Under the pieces are notes generated by a model that was given only the letters and a program-made list of their open reading frames with translations, ran no database searches and was not told the origin of the DNA. A program made the position numbers and the translations under genes. A stretch of 64,000 bases of DNA from Bryoerythrophyllum caledonicum. Lineage: Eukaryota; Streptophyta; Bryopsida; Pottiales; Pottiaceae. How positions within the stretch are numbered: position 1 is the first letter of the stretch; every line of letters starts with the position of its first letter. The stretch covers positions 11,900,867 through 11,964,866 of the forward strand of contig OZ020523.1 of assembly GCA_963971425.1 (NCBI GenBank), in the 5' to 3' direction. Positions 1 through 11,904 of the stretch are shown here, piece after piece.

Positions 1-3000
1 TATTTTTTATATTTTATTTTTTTATGTTAGTCGATCTTAATTCTTGTAGATAATCATTGAAGAATGATATATGCCCTTCGGCATTTCATGTAAGACCGGT
101 TGGTAAACCATGAAAATAAACACTATTGCTGACGCCATGAGATTATGAAATCGCAGTTACGTGTAGCTGCTCCTCATTGTCATCTCAAGCATGTTGCTAA
201 AGTATATGCAGCATGGATTCCTACTCATTACAACCTTTCATGTAAAGTTTCCTTTATTATGGTTTGGAACGAATGCACCCCATGTTGCCTCCGATCTACT
301 TAGCTACACAGTCTATACCAACTACCTTCTTATCCGCAAGCAACCAGATGACCCTTAGGCCTCCAGTATTGTCTTATTCTCAAGCTGCCTCCATGAGCTG
401 CAACTGTGTTAGGCAAAGACCACGTCCATTACAAGTTGCATCTGTCACTGGACAGAACACACATTTACTACTGCACCAACTTCTGTGTGGCATGTCGACT
501 CGTTAATTCATACATCCACTTATTAAAACAATTCTTGTCTTATTAGAAGTTGGAATTGAGCATTGCTGTCTGCGATCAGCCTGTGAGGGTGTGAGTACTT
601 CTTTCCAGATAGATCTGACTTCCTTTTAATGTATCATTTTCACAAATCTTATACCAGGGAAGCAGTCGCCATGCTACAGAAATAGTAGCATGATCTGAGG
701 CTTTGATGGCGTGACTCGAATTTCGTGGTCGAACGTGTCCAAGTAATCCGGCAGAAAAACAAGCTTAGCATCGGTTTTCCTGCAGATTTCTGGGAGACGT
801 ACAGGAGACTATTCAAGGGGAGAACTTTCAAATATGGTTAGGATGCAGCGATCCCCATAGCCACAGTCCAATCAAAAGTTTCAAAAGTTGAAACATGTTG
901 TTGAGATGCGTCAAAGGTCAAATACGATGCGATATAATTACCATTCAGATCGAGCTTTAGCAATCTGCTCAAAATGAAGGAGCATATGTCGGCACAGTTG
1001 CTTAGGTCAACCTTTCCGGATGCCTACCCAGCCATAGCCACAACGAAAGATAGCCAGAGTTGTCGCCTGAAAAAGTGATGGGCTGAAGAACCAGAAGTCA
1101 GCAGTTCAGCAAATTAACGACTCATTTTTATTCCGCATACACAACACTTATTCCAGATCAACTGACAAGTTATTCATGATGATCCCTCTGAAGGACTGCA
1201 CCGATATTCCATTTCTTTGTTACATGAGTTCACAGGGATTATATTATTCTTCTGGAGGAGAAGAGCGATGCATGTGAACTTGCACGAAGGACGTACTCTA
1301 AATATGGTCTAGTAGCATGACATGCCGAGCTCTGTCAATCAAACGTCCATCCGTTTCTTTCTAGTGGGTGGCGTACATACTGACAGACGTCGCTCAGACA
1401 TTGAGAATAACAGCTTGCTGCATTGAACTCCTTAGAGATCAAAACGAAGACATGTCACTTTGTTGTGGGCTCTAGAGATTTGAAATCCGGGTGATACCTT
1501 AATTTCAAGCTCGGGGACTAATAATCAATATCTAATAGATGACACCTGGATTTACCAGGCAATATACCTTAATTACGTAAGCCATTTTTGTATCTGGCGA
1601 TAGGTAGGAATGACATGCTAGAGCTTCCATAGGCATGCAACAAGTGCTGAAGAAAGGAGTACGTTTTTCGCAATTTTTCATCCTGAAGACGGTGCTAAAT
1701 ATTGGCTGAGAGCTGCATGGTTAGCATTGATGTTGGTAAGCAGCATTGTTGCAGAAACACAAGTAATTCCTAAGCTAGCCACACAAACCTGGTACTACTT
1801 TAGCTTCAGCTCAATCGCAGAATTTTCTCGCAGCCAACTGACAAACACAATATTGAGAATTTTTGCAGCATTTCAGACTTTGTCGAAGAACACTCTCCAA
1901 TGTGCATAGATTTCACAGATTTCCTTGAAGCCCAAGTTTAATGAAAGGCGCCGGCTCGATGACTTTGCACAATATCTTGGACAGCTGCAGGTGACTGCAG
2001 TAAGTAAGGGGGGGGGGGGGGGGGAATCCGACTTATCCGGCCATCATATCTCGAAAATCGATGTACGTCCTTAAGACTCGGTTTCTTCCAAACTTCCTAG
2101 TAAGTTATCAGAAGGTACAAAATCGAATATAGCTTCCAGAGACCGAAATTGCTCCCTTCAGGCTTCACTAGAGTTTTCCTGAAAGTGAAAAGGGGTGACC
2201 CCATGTCATCCACTACTTTATGGTCTCATGTTAGTAACCGGGGCCATAAGGAGAAGGTAACTTGGCTTGGGAAAGGCATGGAGGAACTATGGTGACTAGG
2301 GTTTTTTTTTTTTTTTTTCGTTTCACAGTTTCAGACACATTGGCGACACAATTTTTTTGGAGACCACACATGTGGTGACACAAAGTTTCTCTTGAAACTA
2401 TACAAAACCAAATTTTCTCCATAAATATCTTTTTTGGAGAATCCATCTCCATAAACATTGATTTGTACATCCATTTTGGCGACAGGATGGAGTCCCTGCT
2501 GTTCACTAGTAGCAATATGGCGATATGGAAACAACCATCAATGCAATTTTGGCGATATAAAATCATAATTTTCCCACTCTTGGGGGAATATTCTTTTTTG
2601 GGAAATAAAAATTGCCATTCGGCTCCAAATTGCCCACAAAAAAACCCTTATGGGAACCCAACCCATCATTGCCACAATAAGTAATGTGCATATTTGGAGA
2701 GGACACATAGGGATATAAATAGAATTCAATGATATATTGAGTACTACAATTTCATCCCAAGTAATTTCATATTTTTCTAATAAAATGTGAATTAGTTATG
2801 AACTTTCAAAGTGGTTTGTCATATTTAGCCTATTACTGCCACTAGGCACCCCCCATTAGCATTGATTATAAATAAGGAGTCTTAACCAATAGCAAGCGTG
2901 AATATAGAAGTATGAAAGAATGAAAGGGTGACAATGAGGCGAAATGTAATGGAGATGGCGCAGAAATGGAACCATGTGAAGAATGGTAGCAATAGGAAGA

Positions 3001-3047
3001 TGGCGGTGATGGCTTGGGTTACCATACACCATTCACCTCATATGATG
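1..3047. other. Non-coding stretch, no gene recognised
   Basis: Only short open frames are present, none with a recognisable motif, codon bias or splice context that I could join into a gene. The only structure I noted is an uninterrupted run of 17 G at 2008-2024. Base composition is AT-rich, like the rest of the left third of the window. Confidence 0.5.
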
Positions 3048-3376
3048 TACTACACTAAACATCGCATTAAGTGTAGTCACACAAATGGTGTAATTACCCT
3101 ACTACACTATTTGCGAACAAGTTCACAATTAGTATTAGTTGCGGCAAGCTTTTTCATACACTAGTAGTGATTTTATTCACTCCGGCAAGCTTTTCCATAC
3201 ACTAATTGTGCACAAGTAAAAATAAAAAAAACACCCATTTTTACTGCCATTCACATATAGTGTAATGTTTCACAGTTAGTGTAATGTTGTGTCATTACAC
3301 TAATTGTAATTCTTACATTTAGTGTAAGGGTTTGTATTTAGTGTAGACGACACTAAATGCGATGTTTAGTGTAGTA
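3048..3376. mobile_element. MITE with 26-bp terminal inverted repeats
   Basis: The left end (from 3048) and the reverse complement of the right end (to 3376) both read TACTACACTAAACATCGCAT and continue with one mismatch to about 26 bp. If the outermost TA is the target duplication, the element proper starts CTACACTAAAC. There is no coding capacity. Internally the motif GGCAAGCTTTT(T/C)CATACACTA occurs twice. A TA duplication with a short non-coding body fits a Tc1/mariner-type (Stowaway-like) MITE; the superfamily call is inference. Confidence 0.65.
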
Positions 3377-3544
3377 GACTCGCTGTCATTTCCAACATAG
3401 CCTATGTTGGCAAAAGCAGTACCCGAAATCTTAAAACCCAAAGATCCGTTAAGTATCCCAGTGAATACGCCCATGATACCCGTTAAGAATATCTTAAACA
3501 TAATAAATGTGATTACCCGTTTTGAATAATCTTGTTATCCATTA

Positions 3545-4491
3545 ACCCCTAAGGGACCAAGTGTCCAAAACAAGCTTTTTGAAAGTTCGGTCAGGTTCCT
3601 ATGCTGTCAATTTCAAACATTCATCTTTGAAATTCTTACCATAGAAGGGCATTACCAAGACCTTAGTGGGAAAACAATTTTTTCCTAAATTGGACATTTG
3701 ATGAAAAAGTTATAGGGTTTTTAATTTCAAATGGGGAGGGCGGGCACCTCAGGCACCTCCAAAAACTTTTGATAGGACACTCTATTGAAAGTGAGATTTT
3801 CAGTACTCCCAAGTAATATGATTTCCCTTCATGTTGTCAAAAAAAAGTTCTTGTCTTTAGTGAAAAATAGCATACCAACCCAAGTCAAACATTTTCACAC
3901 ATTGTCACTCATTGTCGGGCAAGGTACCAAAAAAACTTCTTCTTTTCCACATAAAACCTAGAGATCTTCATATTTTTCACTTTTTATTTTTTCCACAACA
4001 ATACGTAATGTAAACCTTCTTATTAACCATTCGGATTATCAATCGAAAACATATTAGGTTCAAAAAAAATTAAAGTGTGAATTAACAAATTTTGAGCCTC
4101 CACTCCTTGCACACTTGTTTTGAATATGCTACACCCTGTCTCTACCTCTAAAAATTGGTGTGTAAGGAGCTAATATCATGCTTAACAAGATGGTAATAGA
4201 TTTAGACCTTGTGTAGTGAAATTTTTTGACACCAACTGAAGTCAAAGTCTGCTGATCCACTAAACGCAGGGAAGAAAATGAACCATTTGCTTGACTTCAA
4301 ACACTATAATCTTTCAATCCGTTCGGTCAAAGTTTATGAAATTTTGTTCATGTATTACTTAATAAGCCTTTATTGAGATCCTACGGTCAGAACTAAAAAT
4401 AAATTTTTTTGTTACCTTCTTTATTCAATGCACTAGAATCCATTAATTTTGAAGTGTTTTTGGTGTAAAACTGCCTTGGTACCTTAGGGGT
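3545..4491. mobile_element. ACCCCTAA-family MITE-like element, copy A
   Basis: The left end reads ACCCCTAAGGGACCAAG and the reverse complement of the right end reads ACCCCTAAGGTACCAAG, a 17-bp inverted repeat with one mismatch. TA flanks both sides (3543-3544 and 4492-4493). The 947-bp body is AT-rich and non-coding. Parts of it recur in reverse orientation at 14893-15560 and in a decayed form from 17782, so this is a dispersed family. A TA-duplicating DNA transposon derivative is the likely origin. Confidence 0.6.
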
Positions 4492-4493
4492 TA

Positions 4494-6134
4494 AGAATAC
4501 CCCGAACTTAATATCTATGCCACCGTGACTGAATTGCCTATCTTCACACCCATTTTGCTAGAACTGGTTTATAAATGTTTGGAATTTACTCTAAACACCG
4601 GTGATATTTGTTCACTTTTAAGTTTTAAAGGATCATTTGTACCTATGGGGTACAAATCGATTTTCGGCAGGTTCCTAAGAATTCATTTTGAAGATAACTT
4701 CTTGAAATTTTAGTGAGATTAGAAATTCGGGTTATCTTTTCCAAGAAGTTTTTTCTTACATTTTTTGGACTTATAGGAAAAAAGTTATGGTGCTTGAAAG
4801 ATAAGAAGCATATGCCTTTTGGCAGCTCGGCAATAAATAGTGCTACTCTAGAGTTGACGATTGCACTTTTTTGAGGCGAGTAGCAGTGAAGTTCTTGGCA
4901 ACCTTCATTGTTTTCACTTCAAAATACATAGAAATTATGGATTTCATTTTTTTTGGAAATTTTTCTCTATTGTTAGAATAAGTCATAAAAATCCTATTTA
5001 CTATTTGGATTTTAGATCCAACAATAATTTCTCTATTTTTAAAATAAAATTGTTTTTCAAACTAAAGGTCCAAGGACAACTTTCAATACCCCTAGTCACT
5101 GGAGGTCCATTTTTCTTATTGTAAACACCTTCGTCACTTGTTATTTTTGGCGTCTGATGACCTTACACAAGGTAGAACAAAGATCCACTGAGTTTATGCA
5201 ATGTGTAGTGAAAAAATATGCCATTATCTTCAATCAAAGGATGTTGGTCCAATCCGGGCACAATGAAAAAAAAAATATTGTACTCTTCAAGTGCATGTAT
5301 CTTACAATCCGCATGGTCAAATTTTACACAAGTTTTTGGGTGTCTTTTTGTAGTAATTAGCTTGAAGATCCTACAATTGAAAAGAGTAAACAAATCTATT
5401 GATTAGTCTAATAATATTGCATGTTAAAGTGGCAGTTTTGGGGTGGTTTTGATGAAGCATAAGGCCCAGTCCTTTACGGATTAAGATCACGGTATTATAT
5501 TACAAAATAGAATAGAATGGTATAAGAAAATTGATGTCAAGATAACATCTCAAGGCTTCATGGCCACCCCCGGGCCCCCGCTATGACTATTGGGGTCGAG
5601 TCCAAAAATACTTGGATTCTAGTATTACCTTACCTAGTCCCGACACTCAGTATGACGTGCTACTAGGACATTGGGATATTGACCATCGGGTACCATGCCC
5701 TAACCTTTTATTATAAAATATTGATGTGGAGTATATTCACTAATTTACATCAAGCACATGCATGTCCAATTTTAATTAAATTTTTTTTTCAAGCAAGTGT
5801 GTGCCGATCAAAGATTGCATGTGATTGTTTAATTAGAATAGAAATTCAAACCAATCTATTGTGTGGTCTACACTATGTAAAATAAATGGTGTACTAGTCA
5901 ACTCTTCTAGAACTTAAGATACTATGGACAATGTTTAGCTTACATTGGATAGGGCCATCACTACTTAGTGTATTATATTGGAGAAAGAAAATGGAGCATG
6001 AAATTCCCCATGCTTTCTTTCTTTCTATGTAGAAATCTTGCCCTACCTTATTCTCTCTTTTCCTCTTGAGGGAGGACTTTTAGGATAATCACAGTACTTG
6101 TATCATATTAAAGATTCTTTAGATTCGAAGATTA
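4494..6134. other. Non-coding relics of the same element family
   Basis: No gene was recognised. The block around 5280-5460 carries the motif CAATCCGCATGGTCAAA, a diverged copy of the CAATCCGTNCGGTCAAA block in copy A (about 4316) and in the element at 6135-7740 (about 7580). This implies another decayed family member without clear ends. Confidence 0.35.
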
Positions 6135-7740
6135 ACCCTTTAGGGATAACGGAGGTCTTTGTAGTCTTACATATACACCACAACCATCACTGTCGCCCTT
6201 AACTCTTCAAAGACCAATTAGTGTACAATACCCACCAATAAATATACGTTCGTGAACGTTTCCACACTACACTGCTGCCAACTTTGACACCCTCCTGAGG
6301 GCTGGAAAAATGTCATTTTACAATGAAATTTTTGGCACAAGATCATTTCTATGTTGACAACATGTGTGCCAAATTTCAAGGCCAGAAGATGAATATAGAA
6401 AAAGATATTCCAAATTTACCAACAAGTGTAGGTGTAAGCCATTCACTATTGCCAATTTTGACACCCTCTTGAGGGCTGAAAATTTGATATTTTACCATGA
6501 AAGTTTTATCACAAGATCATCTCTATGCTCATAACATGTGTGTTAAATTTCAAAGCCATGTGATGAATACAATAATAGATACACAAGATTGTTTCTCATA
6601 GTTACACATGTTGGTAGATTTTGAATATGGGTTTTTTTATTCATCTTCTAGCCTTGAAATTTGGCACACATGTTATATTCATAGAGGTGATCATGTGTTA
6701 AAATTTTTATAGTAAAATAACAATTTTTCAAACCTAGGGAAGGTGCCAAAGTTGAAATGGTACCCTTGGTTGTTTGTCACAATTAGCTCGTTGGTAGATT
6801 TTGAATTTTTTCTTTTCTATCGTGGATATTTTAGACTTGAAATTAAGCACACATATAATCAACATAGAGATGGTCTTATGTCCAAAATCTCATGGGAAAA
6901 AATATAAAACTCAATCCATGGGAGGGTGTCAAATTTGGCAAGAGTGAAATGTTTCTCACAACTACACATGTTGGTAGATTTCAAAAATCTTTTGCTGTGT
7001 AGGTATTCTGGCCTTAAAACTTGGCACACATGTATTTGATATTGAAATGGTTTCATGCCGAAAATTTCATGCGCAAAAACAAAAGATTTAATCCTTGGGA
7101 GTGTGTCAAAGTTGGCCAGGAGTGAAATGTTTCTTACAACTACACTCACAACTACACATGTTGCTAGGTTTTAAATATGTCTCTTTGTGTGGATGTTTTA
7201 GACTTTAAACATGTAATAAACACAGAGGCGGTCCCATGCCGAAAAGTACATGGGCAAAAAGAAAAAATTCAATCCTTGGGAGGGTGTCAAAGTTCATAGC
7301 TATGAAACTTTTCTTAGTGCTATCCATGTTGGTAGATCTTGAATATCTTTCTTCTAATTCGACTTCCGACCTTGAAATTTTGCACACATGTTGTCAACGT
7401 AGAAATGATCTTGTGCCAAAAATATCATGGTGAATTGACAATTTTTCAGCCTTTAAAAGGGTGTCAAAGTTGGCAGCAGTGTAGAGTGGAAACGTACATA
7501 TGCAAAATGAACGTATACTTATTGGTGGGTACTGTACATGTGGAAGACAATTTTTTTTCTCTTGTTGACTACAATTATCCTTCAATCCGTACAGTCAAAA
7601 TTCACAAAAATTTACCACATCATCTCATGTAAGTTTACAAGAAGATCCTACTTTTACATTCTCAAAAATTTCATCTTGGCAGTTATCACCACAGAGTAGA
7701 GATTCCGCTAAAATGCCTTGGTCCTGACTCCTTAAGCGGT
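6135..7740. mobile_element. Large inverted-repeat element with internal tandem repeats
   Basis: An inner palindromic unit spans 6223-7537. Its left arm holds ACCCACCAATA and CTGCCAACTTTGACACCCT, and the right arm holds their reverse complements. Between them, degenerate units of about 150-200 bp repeat the blocks TTGGTAGATTTTGAAT, GGCACACATGTT and GGGTGTCAAAGTTGGCA about five times, in mixed orientation. Outside the palindrome, weak ends ACCCTTTAGGG (6135) and CTTAAGCGGT (to 7740) are flanked by TA, which fits a diverged ACCCCTAA-family element. No protein is encoded. The outer boundaries are less certain than the inner palindrome. Confidence 0.5.
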
Positions 7741-7750
7741 TAGAGCGATA

Positions 7751-8593
7751 ACCCCTAAAGTCGAAATCGACCAGAATGTGGTCGACCTGACTCTGGTCAG
7801 GTCCTCAGTTACTAAATTTAGATCGTATGAAGTTATTACCGTTGCAGATTGTAGAGTTTTCCCAGACCTTTAAAATGACACCATTCATGCTTCAAAATTC
7901 CTCATACTTTAGGAGATATTCACGGTCAAAGTTTGATAACACTGTTAGGGCATGCTGAAATCTGCCCAGAACTGCGGTATATGCTCAATTATTCTCAAAA
8001 TCTGCCCAAAATCAATTAGATCGCAGTAACTTCAAAAATTCACCAAAAATTGAGATTTTATTTTTTTTCAAATTTTGTTTTTCGTACATGTAAAAGAGGT
8101 AGTAAAGCATGATCTCACCGTTTGGATTTTCAATCGGATAATTTTTTACATGCCTTTTTAATTGTTGAAAATGGGCATTTGTATTTGTATTTCAGCATAC
8201 CTCCATGTGAAAAATGAAGCATTTCTTTAGGTTTTATAGGTCCTATGAGGGTAAAAAATATATGGACATATTCCTTACTCACATAGGAACAAGAATTTGA
8301 AGAGACTCATGTCAAATTTCCTTTCAAAATTGGTTTTTTTGGCCCCCAAAACATTAGTTTTCCATTCTACAGCAAGGAAAAAATCTTTTTTTTCAACTTT
8401 GAACATTATGATCTCCCAAATGGAGAGGAATTTGAATCTAAGATTCGGAATGCATGTACATGTACAAGTTAGGTACTAGATCTTACGGTTACATACTCGA
8501 AAATTTGTCAAAAGTTAAAAATTTTCACCTTGCATTGAAAGAGGGCAGTTTTGAGGGTTTTTGGCAGTTTTGAGGGCTTTCGACTTTAGGGGT
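7751..8593. mobile_element. ACCCCTAA-family MITE-like element, copy B
   Basis: A perfect 16-bp terminal inverted repeat, ACCCCTAAAGTCGAAA, bounds an 843-bp non-coding body. TA flanks both sides (7749-7750 and 8594-8595). It lies 10 bp to the right of the preceding large element. Internal sequence is mostly different from copy A apart from short shared blocks near the ends, so the terminal repeats define the family better than the body does. Confidence 0.65.
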
Positions 8594-8890
8594 TAAGCTG
8601 CAAGTATAACATGAAGTATTAATTTCAGCAGAACCGGAGAGTGAACTGTGACCAAATCGATGTCTGGATTTTCAGATCTTTGTACTGTAAAAGGTGTAAG
8701 ACTTCTGCACATTCAATCTAGACCAGAGAAGGATCAAGGAGAATTACAAACCTCAATCAAATGCCACGTCATAAATATGGTAGAGCAGCCACCTTGACGC
8801 GCGTAACCGGAGGAACATTCCTGGTATATGCAGAGTTTTAACACATTAAAACTTCAGAAAAAATTAATAAAACTTAGAGACGATCTATCA

Positions 8891-8950
8891 AAACTAGGTT
8901 GGTAACAGATGCCTTTTCAGAAACTAGGTTGGTAACAGGTGCCTTTTCAG
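8891..8950 (+). repeat. 30-bp tandem duplication
   Basis: Two adjacent 30-bp units, AAACTAGGTTGGTAACAG followed by RTGCCTTTTCAG, differ at one base (A/G). The start of a third unit (AAACTA) follows. Confidence 0.8.
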
Positions 8951-9658
8951 AAACTACTATGACTCTTGTTCCTTGAAATAAGATAATGACGCATCATTTC
9001 GATGGTAACATGTTCCCAGCTCACTGCAACGGAATCTTTATTGCGTGTAACTGCAGTCAGAATGAATTCCAAATTCTTATCCTCAGTGATCTGTTGCCGA
9101 GAGGGTCGCTTACGACGTCTCCGTTTTCGAGAATTTAGTTCCATTCAGGTAAAGGGACCTCATCGTCTCATTAATCGATTAATCGTTCACGCCTTGCCTC
9201 GTATCTTCTTCCCTTGATTTTAGAGAAAGTGAGCTCCGTAACTGGTTGACAAGAATATTGTTCCATCCGCGAGAGTCCTTTAATTTCAGATATCTCTTAT
9301 ATTTGGTTCGACTAATAATCATCGACCGTCGGGTGTTGGGATTAATCGGTGCAGGACGTCATCAGTCGAATCCCTTGGGATGTGGGGCCACGTGAATAAC
9401 TAACCTGGACTCTAAACGACGCCATGTGGAAGGCAGAGGCGGAAGATATTTCATACCCATGCGACTAAGGTGGCACTTTTTCGCTGTCTCTTCTCGACAA
9501 GGTGCGCTTTTCCGCCTTGTCGCCTTGTGGCCCTTCACGTGGATCAATTTAATCGTGTCTGATTTCTCGAGCCAGATGTTCAGAAACAAAGTAGGAGTGA
9601 CCCTAGTGAGGTGAAACGCCACTCAATTATCTAATTATATCAGAGGTCGCTTCCAGGA

Positions 9659-9922
9659 ATGCAGAGGCAGGTTGTAGATATTTGCAGGGACGCCGGGAAA
9701 GTTAAGCGCTACGTCGATTCTCTCATGCAGCGTGGTTGCAGTAACTCCAATTACTGCAACTTTGAAGTCGATGAGCTGCGGCCATATGGTCAAGCTGACT
9801 TTGTTGCTAAGCCGAATTTGTATGAGAACTGGGGGAGATATTTCAGGCTGCAGTTGAATGCGCCGGATGCCCTACGCCCCCTGCAGCAAGGCAGGCATGC
9901 AGCTTATCACTTAACCTTTTAG
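9659..9922 (+). CDS. Hypothetical 87-codon ORF
   Basis: This ATG-initiated frame encodes 87 residues with a protein-like, well-mixed composition, including aromatic-rich segments such as NLYENWGRYFRLQLN. It lies in a locally GC-richer block (about 9400-10400) unlike the AT-rich surroundings. I recognise no domain, signal peptide or membrane segment. The frame ends at TAG and I could not connect it to another exon. It may be a short gene, an exon, or chance. Confidence 0.2.
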   Translation: MQRQVVDICRDAGKVKRYVDSLMQRGCSNSNYCNFEVDELRPYGQADFVAKPNLYENWGRYFRLQLNAPDALRPLQQGRHAAYHLTF

Positions 9923-11539
9923 GCTAGGAATCTGGTCTTATGCATCGTGGCCCCTAACCCCAAGGGACGGCTGCCGCTCGAGATTCGCATGGTATCGTGG
10001 GCTCTTGTAGGCCCAGTTCTCGATGCTGCTCACCTCTCGTCTCTCAAATCGACGACCGTGTTCCGCTGACAGCTTTCCCTTATAAAGATGTGGTACTACT
10101 AGACTTGATGCAGATCATGATCTCCTCATACTCAATCCTCTTTTGAACTGGTCCTCGCAGACACCGTCATCGTTCGTCTCTAGTATTGCACATGCCTTGC
10201 TTCTTTCGAGTCATCAAGCAATCACAATCCCACCACCTGGAGTGCACTGGATATTGCGCTTTGCAGTACTCTTCTTCCCTGGCCGCTGCAGCTTTACCGT
10301 CATCCAAGGAGCTTGCATTGAAGGAAGTCGACGTTGTTGCAGGAAGTCGTTGTTGCCTCAGTCAAGTACGATGAAACGATGGAAAAATGTGCAGTTGGAG
10401 AAACATGCAGTTCTCACAGGTTTACATTCTCTTTCTTCTCTATTTTCAGTCCACATGTTTCATAGTTTATTTGAATCATGTGGCTGTATGTTTCTCCTCT
10501 TTTAGCAGAGTAACTGTAACTCTATTCTAAATACTTTAACTCATGAACTGTAATCTAATTGCTATTGTTATTGAAAATGAGAAACAAGTCTTGTGTTTTT
10601 TTATGTAATGCAATCTAAAGCTTTTAGCAGTTGAAGATGAACACTGGATTTGGAAACAAATGAGAATATTATCACAAATGAAGCTGAATTTGAAAGAAAA
10701 TGAGATATATTATCATTTCATCATATTATTGAATATATTGTCATAAATAAAGTTGAATTTGAAATCAAATGAGATATGTGTTATCATTTCATCATGTTTT
10801 TTTTAAAGTATTATCATAAATACAGTTGAATTTGTAAGAGAATGAGATACATATTATCATTACATTATGTTATTGAAGTCAAATAAAGTTGAATTTGAAT
10901 AAATCTACAGTAAGAAATTTAGTTTTGTTTCACACTTACTTTAATATTGATTTTTTTTACTAAGTTGTATATATATGAATATTGATGTGTTATATAATTG
11001 ATTTTGCCTAAAATTCTCAATGTAATTATTTGATAATAAATTTATTTATGAAAAGATTTTTAAAAGAGGGGAGACATGTAGTCACATGATTTTGTAAACA
11101 TTGATCCTTTCTGGATTGATTATAGATGATTAAAGAGAATTTGAATCTATGCTAACTGTTTGTTTTCAATGCTTTTTTTTATTACAAATTTATGAAAAAA
11201 AATTCAATAACACTAGTTCTTTAGCTATATGTAGATGCTTTGATATGAAGTGTATAGTGATGAGATTATAGCATTCCTCTACAACGTCGATTTCAACATG
11301 TTGCTTATTGTGCAAGTTTAGACATGCATGTATTTCTTAGAAGCTTGAAGGCTTATGAGTAAGCTAACCATGGAACCTAGAACGGAGTTGTTTGTCCAAG
11401 TGATAGATCTGAACTGCTCCTTTAGCAAGTTGAATGTACATTAAAGGAATCATTGTAATCATCCAAATATTTGCACTCTGGAGATCTTTACCCACAGAGA
11501 TGCTTCATAATGTTATAATTATGAATAGTTGTACTCCTC
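9923..11539. other. Non-coding, very AT-rich in its second half
   Basis: An open frame at 10143-10505 has no recognisable motif. From about 10530 the sequence becomes strongly AT-rich, with a loosely repeated phrase around GTTGAATTTGAAA...AATGAGATA...TATTATCAT at about 10680, 10750 and 10820, spaced about 70 bp apart. I see no gene. Confidence 0.4.
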
Positions 11540-11904
11540 CAACAAAGTTCGATTGTACTTAATCTCAGGTCTTATTCAATTACGATAACAACACTACGTT
11601 GTACATGTTAGTTGCAGACCCAGTCAGAACAGCAAAGTCCGGTTAGCTCTTCAGCGTTGTTCCACATGTTCCTTACCTTCACTAAACTGATTATGATCTT
11701 TAGTGTAATCATAGCAATTCCACCATGCACTAAACATCATAATCAGTTTAGTGAAAATCAGTTTAGTGAAGGTAAGGAACATGTGGAACAACGTTGAAGA
11801 GCTGACGGGACTTTGCTGTCCTGGGTCTGCAACTAACATGTACAACGTAGTGTTGATATCGTAATTGAATAAGACCTGAGATTATGTACAATCGAACTTT
11901 GTTG
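11540..11904. repeat. 365-bp near-perfect hairpin (long inverted repeat)
   Basis: The left arm 11540-11705 and right arm 11728-11904 are reverse complements over their whole length with only a few substitutions. Both outer ends read CAACAAAGTTCGATTGTAC inward. The loop is about 22 nt (11706-11727). The right arm has a 15-bp tandem duplication (AATCAGTTTAGTGAA) absent from the left arm, and the left arm has a small insertion near 11631. High arm identity means recent formation. It could be a foldback MITE, or a young hairpin-RNA locus (miRNA/siRNA precursor) if transcribed. Small ORFs inside it are by-products of the palindrome. Confidence 0.85.

Noticed and set aside
2008..2024. Run of 17 G as a possible G-quadruplex or polypurine tract
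   Set aside because: A single homopolymer with no neighbouring retroelement structure; length may also be a sequencing artefact.
10143..10505. 120-codon plus-strand ORF with a Leu/Ser-rich composition
   Set aside because: No recognisable domain, and a second overlapping frame is open; composition fits chance better than a gene.
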